DNA of 11,339 nucleotides from CAZGWE01 sp964529405 (GTDB taxonomy: Bacteria; Patescibacteriota; UBA1384; XYA2-FULL-43-10; 1-14-0-10-43-13), in the NCBI GenBank assembly GCA_964529405.1, contig CAZGWE010000023.1:1-11339 (forward strand), in the 5' to 3' direction. Shown in pieces: positions 1 to 6,493 of the stretch. Each line of letters begins with the position of its first letter. The first letter of the stretch is position 1. The notes under the pieces are model-generated. The model was not told the DNA's origin. It worked only from the letters and a program-made list of their open reading frames with translations, and did not search any database. The position numbers and the translations under genes were made by a program.

Positions 1-657
1 AGCAAAGACGACAGAAATCGGAATGTGCCCGTTGTAACCGTCTTCATAACTCAAGAATATTTTATTATCCAAAACTCGGCGGACCTTCAGCGAGCCGATA
101 GCCATTTCCTTAATCACTTCGTCAATAATCGCAGCCGGTTTCTGCGTTTCGACGACAAAGGCGGTGATTTTTGCCTTTTGTTCCTTTAGCAGCTCAACCG
201 AAACGATTGAATCTTTGCCGCCGCCCACCGGCACTAGCGATTTATTACTCTTCTGAAGGCTCCAAGACTTTGGTTTGTGGTTATTATCAAACGGGAATTT
301 TGCCAATTTGTCCGGATCCAGCCGGTTTTTAAACAGGAATTCGCCCAAGCCTTTGCGATAAATCGTATTCCAGAAAGACGCCTGTTCCTTTGACAGCGGA
401 GTGTTTAGTTTTATCTCGCCGGGACAATAAAGTTTAAAGTAGCTGATACCCAAAATAAGGTGGACGCTTTGCAGGAGGTTGTCCAGAAGACCGGCGGGAA
501 TTTTGTCGGTTTTCGGAACACGCGGCAGAAGAATGGTTTCCCTAAATTCCAGCGGTTCGCGGTTCTTAAATTCAATCTTATAATTAAACAAAATCTTCTT
601 TTTGCGCGGTTCAAATTTATAAGAGACAAACTCAAAGTATTTTGGGCTGACTTTCAT
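1..657 (-). CDS. murL: UDP-MurNAc-L-Ala-L-Glu epimerase MurL, N-terminal part (gene runs off the window)
   Basis: The reading frame is open from the ATG at 657 to base 1 without a stop, giving 219 residues of a longer protein (family members are about 450 residues, from memory). MurL inverts the L-Glu of UDP-MurNAc-L-Ala-L-Glu to D-Glu in an ATP-dependent reaction, so D-Glu is made on the nucleotide precursor instead of by the racemase MurI. The recognisable parts are an N-terminal beta-rich region, a PP-loop-like motif VPVGGGKDS at residues 143-151 followed by an alternating strand and helix, and NGHIPISVV near residues 209-217. These match my recollection of MurL. The gene starts 19 bp after the mraY stop. 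The upstream bases offer only a weak GGA as ribosome site. Location in a peptidoglycan operon supports the call. The alternative is another PP-loop ATPase of unknown substrate. The C-terminal half is not visible. Confidence 0.72.
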   Translation of the reverse strand, partial: MKVSPKYFEFVSYKFEPRKKKILFNYKIEFKNREPLEFRETILLPRVPKTDKIPAGLLDNLLQSVHLILGISYFKLYCPGEIKLNTPLSKEQASFWNTIYRKGLGEFLFKNRLDPDKLAKFPFDNNHKPKSWSLQKSNKSLVPVGGGKDSIVSVELLKEQKAKITAFVVETQKPAAIIDEVIKEMAIGSLKVRRVLDNKIFLSYEDGYNGHIPISVVFA

Positions 658-676
658 GGTAATTTATCCACAAAAA

Positions 677-1696
677 CTAATAATTTCCCTGGCCGACCAG
701 GGCTAATATCAAACCGGCCACCGCCGCCACGGAGCTGACAATCCAGAAACGCATAGTGATTTTATATTCCGGCCAACCGATGGCTTCAAGATGGTGATGG
801 AGCGGAGAAGAGATAAATATTTTCTTGCCGCCCCTAAACTTCTTCGACAAAAACTGGATGATAAAACTTAAGCCCTCAATCGTAAAGACCAGGGTAATGA
901 GAGGCAAAACAACAACCGAATTCGTCAGAAAAGCAATAACTCCCAACGTCATACCAAGCGCCATACTGCCGGTATCCCCCATAAAAAAACGGGCCGGGGG
1001 GATATTGAACCATAAAAATGAGAGCAGCGCGCCCATAACGGTGGCGCAAAAAGCAGCCAGTTCGGTTTTGCCGAGAGTTAAAGCAATAAAGGCAAAGGCG
1101 CCGTAAGAAAGAGCAAAGACGCCGCCGGCCAGACCGTCAAGGCCGTCAGTTTCATTGGATGCAAAAGCCATCCAAACAAGCATTATTATAAAGAGAGGGA
1201 CATACCAAAAGCCGATAACAAAATCGCCATAACCGGGAATGTGAATCGAGTTCCAATCCAGTTTGGAGTAAAACCACCAGGCGCCGGCAGCAGCGATAGC
1301 AGCATAGACTAAGAATTTGTCGCGGAATTTCATGCCGCCACCTTTTTCGCCGATGCCGCGCGCATTCCAAAGATCATCAAGCGCGCCGACTAAACCCGTC
1401 GCTACCAGACAAAAAAGCGGCAGCCAGGTTGCCCGGCGCTCAAGGTTAAAGGCCAAAGTCAGAACGGCGACCGTCATCCAGATGAGCAAGCCGGCCATCG
1501 TCGGAGTACCGGCTTTTTTGGCGTGCATCTCGGCATAAACGGGCGCTTCCTTGCTTTCGCGGATCCGTTTGCCCAACTTATTGCGGTATAGAAAATTAGT
1601 AAAGACTGGCGTCCAGGCCACGGCTATGACGAACGAGGCCAGTGCCAGCCAGAGCATCTTCATCAAATCGTAGGTAGATACGGTTAATAGTTCCAT
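677..1696 (-). CDS. mraY: Phospho-N-acetylmuramoyl-pentapeptide transferase MraY
   Basis: MraY transfers phospho-MurNAc-pentapeptide from UDP to undecaprenyl phosphate, forming lipid I at the cytoplasmic membrane. The 339-residue protein has the multi-pass hydrophobic profile of the family and its usual length. Diagnostic residues are the Mg-binding DD pair at 107-108, the KAGTPTMAGL loop at 61-70, NETDGLDGLAGG at 181-192, FFMGDTGS at 237-244 (Asp241) and the HHH triplet at 300-302. The ATG at 1696 has GGGAG four bases upstream, which supports this start, although M12 or M14 would also leave the first membrane helix intact. It lies 35 bp after murF and 19 bp before murL, so it is probably in the same transcript. 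Nothing needed for catalysis appears to be missing. Confidence 0.97.
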   Translation of the reverse strand: MELLTVSTYDLMKMLWLALASFVIAVAWTPVFTNFLYRNKLGKRIRESKEAPVYAEMHAKKAGTPTMAGLLIWMTVAVLTLAFNLERRATWLPLFCLVATGLVGALDDLWNARGIGEKGGGMKFRDKFLVYAAIAAAGAWWFYSKLDWNSIHIPGYGDFVIGFWYVPLFIIMLVWMAFASNETDGLDGLAGGVFALSYGAFAFIALTLGKTELAAFCATVMGALLSFLWFNIPPARFFMGDTGSMALGMTLGVIAFLTNSVVVLPLITLVFTIEGLSFIIQFLSKKFRGGKKIFISSPLHHHLEAIGWPEYKITMRFWIVSSVAAVAGLILALVGQGNY

Positions 1697-1731
1697 GAAA
1701 CTCCCAAAACAATTTAGCGATTAAGCAATGT

Positions 1732-2991
1732 TTAACATCTCCGCTTCTTTTTTAACCAATATGAATCCTGTCTTACCAGCAGTTTATCTGCCTCCTCCGG
1801 ATTGCGCATCAGTTTTTTGACTGTTTCCTCAAAGAAATTCCGGTTTTGCGACGCCTTAATTAATATAATATCATCTTTTTGGACAAATGAATCGAGCGCC
1901 GCGTCCAAATCATGGCGGCTGCCGAAAGCTAAAGCCTTGGCGCCAAAAACCGATTTCATCTTTTCCGCTTCCGGACCGGCAAAAACAGCCAGGTCGCACT
2001 TGCCGCGGGCATAAACGGCGACTTCCCGGTGAATCTCCCGGCCGAAATCGCCCAGTTCGTTCATATTACCCAGAATAAAAATTTTTTTCTTGCCGCTCGG
2101 CAGATCAGCCAAAAAGTCAAGCGCCGCTTTAACCGAGGCCGGGCTGGCGGCGTTGTAAGTATCGTCAATAATCATCGTCCCATCCTTGCCGGGCAAGACG
2201 CTCATCCGGCCGGGCGTTGGTTTCATCTTCTCGAGCGATGCTGCGATTTGAAGCGAGGGGATTGCCAATCCGTCACCGACGGCGAAGGCGAACAGCTGGG
2301 CATAGGCCAGATGGGCCCCGACCAAGGCGGTTTTAATGGAGATTTTTTTGCCTGTTTTAAGGAGGCGATACTCGGTGCCCTCGAGAGAAAGTTTAAAATC
2401 GGCCGCACGGTAATCAGCCGAACGGTTGCTTAGCCCGACCAGTTTGATTCGGCTGTCGTTTATTCCGGCCAGCTCCCGGTCGTCACCGTTTAAAAACGCC
2501 TTGCCGTCCTCCTTTAAGGCTTTCAAAATTAATAATTTCTCCTGTTTGTATTGGTCTTTGCTCTTAAAATAAGCCAGATGGGCCAAACCGAGCGAGGTGA
2601 TAACCGCCATATCGGGTTCGGCTATGCCGGTTAAATAGGCCATATCGCCGGGTTTGTCTATGCCCATTTCCAGGATTAAGTATTTTGGATAATCTTTCAT
2701 AAAAGTGCGAAAATAGGCGGCGATAAGAAAAAACGGCCAGGCAGCCGGAGAGGGAACCTTATTATAGCCTAATATTGTCAGGGGAACGCCGATCTCCGTG
2801 TTTAGATTGCCGCTGTTGCGCCAAACCGACCCCTTGTAACGGTCTTTTAAAACCCGGTAAATTGCTTCTTTGGTTGACGACTTGCCAACCGAACCGGTGA
2901 CGGCAATAATAAAAGGCTGGTGACGACGGATCACCTTAGTGGCATAGCCGCGGAGGAGACGGTGGATGGTTTTAAGAAAGAAGTTTTTCAT
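1732..2991 (-). CDS. murF: MurF-type Mur ligase without the usual N-terminal UDP-binding domain
   Basis: MurF joins D-Ala-D-Ala to UDP-MurNAc-tripeptide using ATP, in the cytoplasm. From the ATG at 2991 the protein has 419 residues. The P-loop TGSVGKSST is at 32-40. It is followed by GNLNTEIGVPLTILG, the metal-binding EMG motif, AHLAYF, a lysine in YKQEK that fits the carbamylated Mur ligase lysine, and the MurF-specific DDTYNAASP. In typical MurF the P-loop sits near residue 107, after a UDP-binding domain. Here it follows only a basic helical stretch of about 30 residues. The frame stays open to an ATG at 3105, but that extra 38-residue stretch is encoded by repetitive inverted-repeat DNA and does not look like protein, so I start at MKNFFLKT. 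No clear ribosome site precedes either start. The C-terminus is also atypical (KASQNRNFFEE). Substrate is inferred from DDTYNA and from the operon. Confidence 0.88.
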   Translation of the reverse strand: MKNFFLKTIHRLLRGYATKVIRRHQPFIIAVTGSVGKSSTKEAIYRVLKDRYKGSVWRNSGNLNTEIGVPLTILGYNKVPSPAAWPFFLIAAYFRTFMKDYPKYLILEMGIDKPGDMAYLTGIAEPDMAVITSLGLAHLAYFKSKDQYKQEKLLILKALKEDGKAFLNGDDRELAGINDSRIKLVGLSNRSADYRAADFKLSLEGTEYRLLKTGKKISIKTALVGAHLAYAQLFAFAVGDGLAIPSLQIAASLEKMKPTPGRMSVLPGKDGTMIIDDTYNAASPASVKAALDFLADLPSGKKKIFILGNMNELGDFGREIHREVAVYARGKCDLAVFAGPEAEKMKSVFGAKALAFGSRHDLDAALDSFVQKDDIILIKASQNRNFFEETVKKLMRNPEEADKLLVRQDSYWLKKKRRC

Positions 2992-3020
2992 GATGACAGA
3001 TTTGACGGTAGGCGATAAGA

Positions 3021-3116
3021 TTTGATGGTAGATGGTAGAAGGTAGAAGATAGAATTTGAAGATGGATATTAGAGGCTGAACGATCCAACTTCGATCTTCC
3101 ATCATCTACCATCAAA
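3021..3116 (-). repeat. Inverted repeat in the leader between ftsI and murF
   Basis: On the plus strand, 3021-3050 starts with TTTGATGGTAGATG, and the reverse complement of 3093-3116 starts with the same 14 bases. The match continues imperfectly through GGAAGAT-like sequence. Within the left arm the unit GGTAGA is repeated in tandem, and a related TTTGACGGTAGG lies at 3001-3012. In a minus-strand transcript the two arms would fold into a long stem-loop just upstream of the murF start at 2991. It could be a leader structure, an mRNA stabiliser or a copy of a dispersed intergenic repeat. The sequence alone does not decide. Confidence 0.7.
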
Positions 3117-3143
3117 TTATAATCAGTATCCTCCATATTTCAA
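3116..3143 (-). promoter_or_regulatory. Predicted sigma70-like promoter for murF, overlapping the end of ftsI
   Basis: On the minus strand TTGAAA (3143-3138) is followed after 16 bp by a perfect TATAAT (3121-3116). The -35 box lies inside the last codons of ftsI, and the spacer spans the ftsI stop. Transcription would begin near 3109 and produce a leader of about 118 bases containing the inverted repeat. This would allow murF, mraY and murL to be expressed apart from the mraZ promoter. Confidence 0.6.
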
Positions 3144-4940
3144 CGGCCGGATCTCTCTGGTCGGCGCAACCCTGTAATAGTAATTTAGTAGATAAGATGA
3201 AACCTCGCCAAAGAGCACGGCGGAAGTGTCCTCCGCATACCGGTTCGTTTTAGGCTTCTCCAACTTAACCAGCATAGCAAAACGGGGATCCTCGGCCGGG
3301 GCAAAACCGGCCAGAGAGTGGTTGAATATGCCCAAGCCGTCCTCGCTTTCTTCATAACCGCCCTCGGCCTTCGGTATCTGGGCAGTGCCGGTTTTGGCCG
3401 CCACCGCAAACCCCGGCACTCCCGCCCGCCAAGCATGGCCCTTATCAACGGTTTGCGTCAGCATTCCGGATACGGCAACAGCCGCCGGTTCAGCAACAAC
3501 TTTTTTTCCCTCCTCCTTTTCCTTCTTCTTTTCGCTGCCATCCGGTAGAATCATTTTATCAACAATATGCGGATAGATATAGACCCCCTTGTTGGCAATA
3601 GCGGCGTATGCGGCCACCAATTCAATCGGCGTAATTGTGATGCCCTGGCCGAAAGAGATGGTCGCCCGGTTAATATCCCGCCACTGTTTAAGCGGCGGCG
3701 CATAGCCGACCACTTCGGTGTCAAGGTCAAGGCGGGTTTTGTCAAAAAAACCAAAATCGTTAATATAGGAATATTCTTTTTCTTTACCCAGCTTGTCGGA
3801 GATCCAAACCATAGCCACGTTGTCGGAGTTTTGCAGAACCGCAGACATATCCTCCTCGCCGAAGGCTTTATTCTCGGCAGTATGGATTTCATAACCGTCA
3901 ACCACGGTATAATTGTTAAATACCTCCCTGGTTTCTTTTGTTACCACCCCCTGATCCAGCGCTGCCGCCATAATAACCGGTTTAAAAACGCTGCCCGGCT
4001 CATAAAGGTGGGCGATGACAGGATTAACAAAAACAGCCGGGCTGGTCTCGGCAACCTCCCGGAAATTATTGGGGTCATAATTCGGCCAACTGGCCATGGC
4101 CACGATTCCGCCCGTCTTGACGTCCATAATGACGACGCTGCCCGAGTCGGCCTGGAATTTGTTGACAGCCTCCTCCAGCTTTTTCTCGACAAAATACTGG
4201 ACAGACCGATCCAAACTCAAAACATAGCTGATGCCGTCTTTGGGGTTTTGCTGGTTTAAGAGATTAATAACCCGGCCAAGCGTATCTTTTTCGCCCTCAA
4301 CCTTACCTTCAAGCCCCTTTAATTCGTTGTTATAGTGCCCTTCGAAACCGTAATTACCCTCGCCCTCGGCATTGACAAAACCTAAAACATGGCTGGCCAA
4401 TGTGCCCTCCGGATAGTAGCGGCTGTACTCCGGTACGACTAAAACGCCGGATAATTTTTCCGCTTTGACTTTATTCGCCTCATCCAGGGTCAAACCTTTT
4501 TTGACCGGTGGAATATAAACTTTATCGTTGTTTATCTTGTCAAAAATCTCTTTTTCGGACATTGCCAAAAGCGGGCCCAGTTTGCTGGCGGTTTTCTCTT
4601 TCTGCCTGACATTTTTTGGTACTACCCAGACGGCGAATTTTTTGACGTCGAAAGCCAGCGGATAGTAACGGCTGTCGTCAACTTTGGAGTTGCCGACATA
4701 AATCTTGCCGCGCTGGGCTATTTCGATTTTCTCGAAACGCTGCTGGTCTTGGGCCAGATCAAGATAGCGGTCATGCCCAATAATTTGAATTTCAAACATT
4801 CGCCAAACCAAAATCAGATTAAAAGCAATAACCAAAAAACCCGCGGACTTTAGCCTCCAGTTAACTAACTTATTATAAGATTCAATGTTGTCCAAAGGTC
4901 CTTCGGGGCGTAAAAAGCGACGCTTGTAATAATCAGGCAT
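3123..4940 (-). CDS. ftsI: Class B penicillin-binding protein, FtsI/PBP2-type transpeptidase
   Basis: This is a DD-transpeptidase that cross-links septal peptidoglycan outside the membrane. With the ATG at 4940 it has 605 residues, normal for the family. Residues 1-30 are cytoplasmic and basic, one membrane helix covers about 32-54, and the dimerisation region follows. The catalytic motifs are all present: SVFK at 317-320 (nucleophile Ser317), SDN at 372-374 and KTGTAQ at 516-521. A lysine- and glutamate-rich insertion sits at about 470-482. The ATG at 4940 is chosen because AGGA lies six bases upstream. The frame is open to an ATG at 4970, adding 10 residues without a ribosome site. No PASTA domain is present. 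It follows ftsL by 64 bp, the conserved dcw order. It could be named PBP2 or FtsI, and ftsL next door favours division. Confidence 0.93.
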   Translation of the reverse strand: MPDYYKRRFLRPEGPLDNIESYNKLVNWRLKSAGFLVIAFNLILVWRMFEIQIIGHDRYLDLAQDQQRFEKIEIAQRGKIYVGNSKVDDSRYYPLAFDVKKFAVWVVPKNVRQKEKTASKLGPLLAMSEKEIFDKINNDKVYIPPVKKGLTLDEANKVKAEKLSGVLVVPEYSRYYPEGTLASHVLGFVNAEGEGNYGFEGHYNNELKGLEGKVEGEKDTLGRVINLLNQQNPKDGISYVLSLDRSVQYFVEKKLEEAVNKFQADSGSVVIMDVKTGGIVAMASWPNYDPNNFREVAETSPAVFVNPVIAHLYEPGSVFKPVIMAAALDQGVVTKETREVFNNYTVVDGYEIHTAENKAFGEEDMSAVLQNSDNVAMVWISDKLGKEKEYSYINDFGFFDKTRLDLDTEVVGYAPPLKQWRDINRATISFGQGITITPIELVAAYAAIANKGVYIYPHIVDKMILPDGSEKKKEKEEGKKVVAEPAAVAVSGMLTQTVDKGHAWRAGVPGFAVAAKTGTAQIPKAEGGYEESEDGLGIFNHSLAGFAPAEDPRFAMLVKLEKPKTNRYAEDTSAVLFGEVSSYLLNYYYRVAPTREIRPLKYGGY

Positions 4941-5004
4941 GGTTATCCTAAGTATATACTGCCAACACAAAAACGACTACATCGGGCCGGCTGATAATGA
5001 GAGT

Positions 5005-5385
5005 TCAGCGAGCCGGAGCGGTCGAATTTAGATGCCCTACTTCTTTGACCTCTTCCAGTACGCCGGTCTGTCCGACGACCTCTTCGGCCTTCTTTTCGAT
5101 TTTTGCGTCAATCTCTTTGAGCGAGTTCAATCTGGTCTGTTCAACTTGCAGGCTCTCTTTTTCAAGCTGTAACTGTTGTTTTTTGTCATCCAAATCTCTG
5201 ATCTTAACGCTCCGGTTTGCGCCGGCCGTTGACTGGGTTAGGTAAACCATAGCCAGAACTGCGCAGATTGCCACGGCAATAAACTTAATGGCATTCTGGC
5301 CGATCACAATCTCCCGGCCGACAGTTTTTTTTCGCGCGCCTCGAAAGCTGTTATTGCTGTTAGTCACGGTTAGAATTCTACCCAC
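5005..5385 (-). CDS. ftsL: FtsL/DivIC-like single-pass coiled-coil division protein
   Basis: Small bitopic proteins of this type form a complex with FtsB/DivIC and FtsQ and help activate FtsW-FtsI at the division site. From the GTG at 5385 the product has 126 residues: a short basic cytoplasmic part, one membrane helix at about 34-51 (FIAVAICAVLAMVYLTQS) and a heptad-rich coiled coil at about 59-107 ending in a short polar tail. GTG at 5385 is chosen because GGAGGG lies four bases upstream. An ATG at 5397 and a TTG at 5439 are in frame but lack a ribosome site, and the TTG lies inside the upstream repeat. Sequence conservation in FtsL is always low, so the name rests on architecture and on position just before ftsI. 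A DivIC-type annotation would fit equally. Confidence 0.8.
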   Translation of the reverse strand: MGRILTVTNSNNSFRGARKKTVGREIVIGQNAIKFIAVAICAVLAMVYLTQSTAGANRSVKIRDLDDKKQQLQLEKESLQVEQTRLNSLKEIDAKIEKKAEEVVGQTGVLEEVKEVGHLNSTAPAR

Positions 5386-5434
5386 AACACCCTCCATTAA
5401 TGAGATGTATAACGCGAGGCGTAAGGCTTTGCGC

Positions 5435-5645
5435 TTCAAAATATTTAATTGTTCGAGTTAGCAGCCAGCATATTTTTGTCTTAGTGAATACGCTTACGCC
5501 ATATTTTTGTTTTTTACTGTGCCACCCTTCCTTTTAGAGAACTTTGGCACAGAAACCTTGCCCCTCCCCTGGCTTCTTCCCGGAAGAATTTTTGAGGATA
5601 TAATTTGCATTTGCTGGCTACTAGCTTGAACAATAAACTTTTGAG
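5435..5645. repeat. 211-bp element bounded by long imperfect inverted repeats, in the mraZ-ftsL gap
   Basis: The left arm, 5435-5470, ends in AGCAGCCAGCA. The reverse complement of the right arm, 5612-5645, ends in AGTAGCCAGCA. Over about 34 bases the arms match at roughly 28 positions, including TCAAAA and TTGTTC blocks. Inside lie a perfect 8-bp stem CTGTGCCA/TGGCACAG (5517-5524 with 5545-5552) and two copies of ATATTTTTGT. Flanking bases add more pairings, for example GGCGTAAG at 5418-5425 with 5493-5500. No gene is seen between 5386 and 5711. The structure fits a MITE-like element or a structured untranslated region of the dcw transcript. No clear target-site duplication is seen. Confidence 0.65.
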
Positions 5646-5711
5646 ACGTGAGGCGTTTATCTGATGTATTTAACGATTCATCCTTCGGACTTCACGCCCC
5701 GAGCCTCGTGA

Positions 5712-6143
5712 TCAAAAGCCGATTTCGACCAAGTTCTCGGCGATTTCGTCCGAATCGTCTTCCATTTTCTTCTTGAATTCCTTCCAACTCTCCTCCGGCC
5801 AAATTTCCAGGCGGTTGTAAACACCCGCCACTACTACCTTGTTGTTAATGTCGGCGTACTCTTTTAAATACCCTGGCAGGTTAAGCCTACCCGCCTTGTC
5901 AAGCTTCAAGTCCATGGCGCCGGCCAGCATCAGCCGGGAAAAACTTCTGGCATTCTTTTGAACAATCGGCAATCCGGCAATTTTCTCCGCCATCTTTTGC
6001 CATTCGTCTGACGGATAAAGCCAGAGGCAGTGGTCCAAACCGCGAGTCAAGACACAGCCTGCTGCCAAGATCGCCCTGAATTTGACCGGAACAGAGAGCC
6101 GGCCTTTGTCATCAATGCTGTGGCTATATTCTCCTATAAACAT
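5712..6143 (-). CDS. mraZ: Transcriptional regulator MraZ
   Basis: MraZ is a DNA-binding protein with two AbrB/SpoVT-like domains that forms rings and binds repeated TGGG boxes ahead of its own operon, in characterised species repressing the dcw cluster. The 143-residue product starts with MFIGEYSHSIDDKGRLSVPVK, and the second domain has the matching LDKAGRLNLP at 81-90, so both DxxGR-type DNA-contact motifs are intact. Length is normal. The tail after residue 120 is rich in K, D and E. The ATG at 6143 is the family's standard start, although the ribosome site is weak (GGAA about eight bases away). Its own operator boxes lie about 65 bp upstream. The next gene is ftsL; the customary rsmH is not present. 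Confidence 0.97.
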   Translation of the reverse strand: MFIGEYSHSIDDKGRLSVPVKFRAILAAGCVLTRGLDHCLWLYPSDEWQKMAEKIAGLPIVQKNARSFSRLMLAGAMDLKLDKAGRLNLPGYLKEYADINNKVVVAGVYNRLEIWPEESWKEFKKKMEDDSDEIAENLVEIGF

Positions 6144-6205
6144 AAACGTTATTCCGGGATTAAGCGTTATTATTTAGGATTTATAATTTTTGTTTTTGGA
6201 GTTGC

Positions 6206-6231
6206 TCCCACGACTTCCCACAACTTCCCAC
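6206..6231 (-). promoter_or_regulatory. MraZ operator: three TGGGA boxes spaced 10 bp apart
   Basis: The minus strand carries GTGGGA at 6231-6226, 6221-6216 and 6211-6206, each starting exactly 10 bp after the previous one. Three or more such boxes at one-turn spacing are the known MraZ recognition pattern. They lie just downstream of the -10 box of the predicted promoter, so bound MraZ would sit on the start site and early transcribed region. A small GGAG/CTCC hairpin (6198-6208) overlaps the last box. Confidence 0.9.
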
Positions 6232-6239
6232 TACTCAAC

Positions 6240-6268
6240 ATTTTAGGCTCTAACTTGCCAAGCGTCAA
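6240..6268 (-). promoter_or_regulatory. Predicted sigma70-like promoter of the mraZ (dcw) operon
   Basis: On the minus strand TTGACG (6268-6263) and TAAAAT (6245-6240) are separated by exactly 17 bp, close to consensus. The start site would be near 6233, at the edge of the first MraZ box, leaving an untranslated leader of about 90 bases before the mraZ ATG at 6143. Confidence 0.8.
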
Positions 6269-6342
6269 CACAAAAACAACCGCCGGCCGTGGAATATCGG
6301 GGCGAACAAAGGGCGAGATTTGACATTTCCCTCTCTTACAAA

Positions 6343-6373
6343 CAAAAAAGCCAGCAACTTGTGCTAACTTTTT
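6343..6373 (-). terminator. Intrinsic terminator after glyS
   Basis: On the minus strand GTTAGCA and TGCTGGC form a 7-bp stem with two G-T pairs around the loop CAAGT (6368-6350). It is followed directly by six T (6349-6344), and a run of A before the stem can extend the pairing. It lies about 120 bp after the glyS stop and before the mraZ promoter, so it separates the two units. The plus strand also has T after the stem, so it may work in both directions. Confidence 0.75.
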
Positions 6374-6493
6374 ACCAAGCAGCGACCCGGTTTTAACCCG
6401 ACCGACCGGCAAATTTACTACAACACGACACAGTGTTATCCGGATTTATCTTTTCCTGATGATGACAAATGAGACAAAAAAATTTTCGGACAC

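Noticed and set aside
2992..3105. N-terminal extension of murF to an ATG at 3105
   Set aside because: It is translated from the inverted-repeat leader, has no ribosome site, and the start at 2991 gives a sensible basic helix before the P-loop.
3567..4259. Plus-strand frame of 230 codons
   Set aside because: It lies fully antisense to ftsI, whose catalytic motifs are intact, and its translation shows no domain.
5517..5552. Hairpin as an intrinsic terminator after mraZ
   Set aside because: The 8-bp stem is perfect, but no T-run follows it on either strand.
5494..5610. 38-codon minus-strand frame inside the mraZ-ftsL element
   Set aside because: No ribosome site, overlaps the internal hairpin, and the lysine-rich product resembles no known protein.
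6170..6412. 80-codon minus-strand frame between glyS and mraZ
   Set aside because: It runs through the terminator, the promoter and the MraZ boxes, and the protein has no recognisable features.
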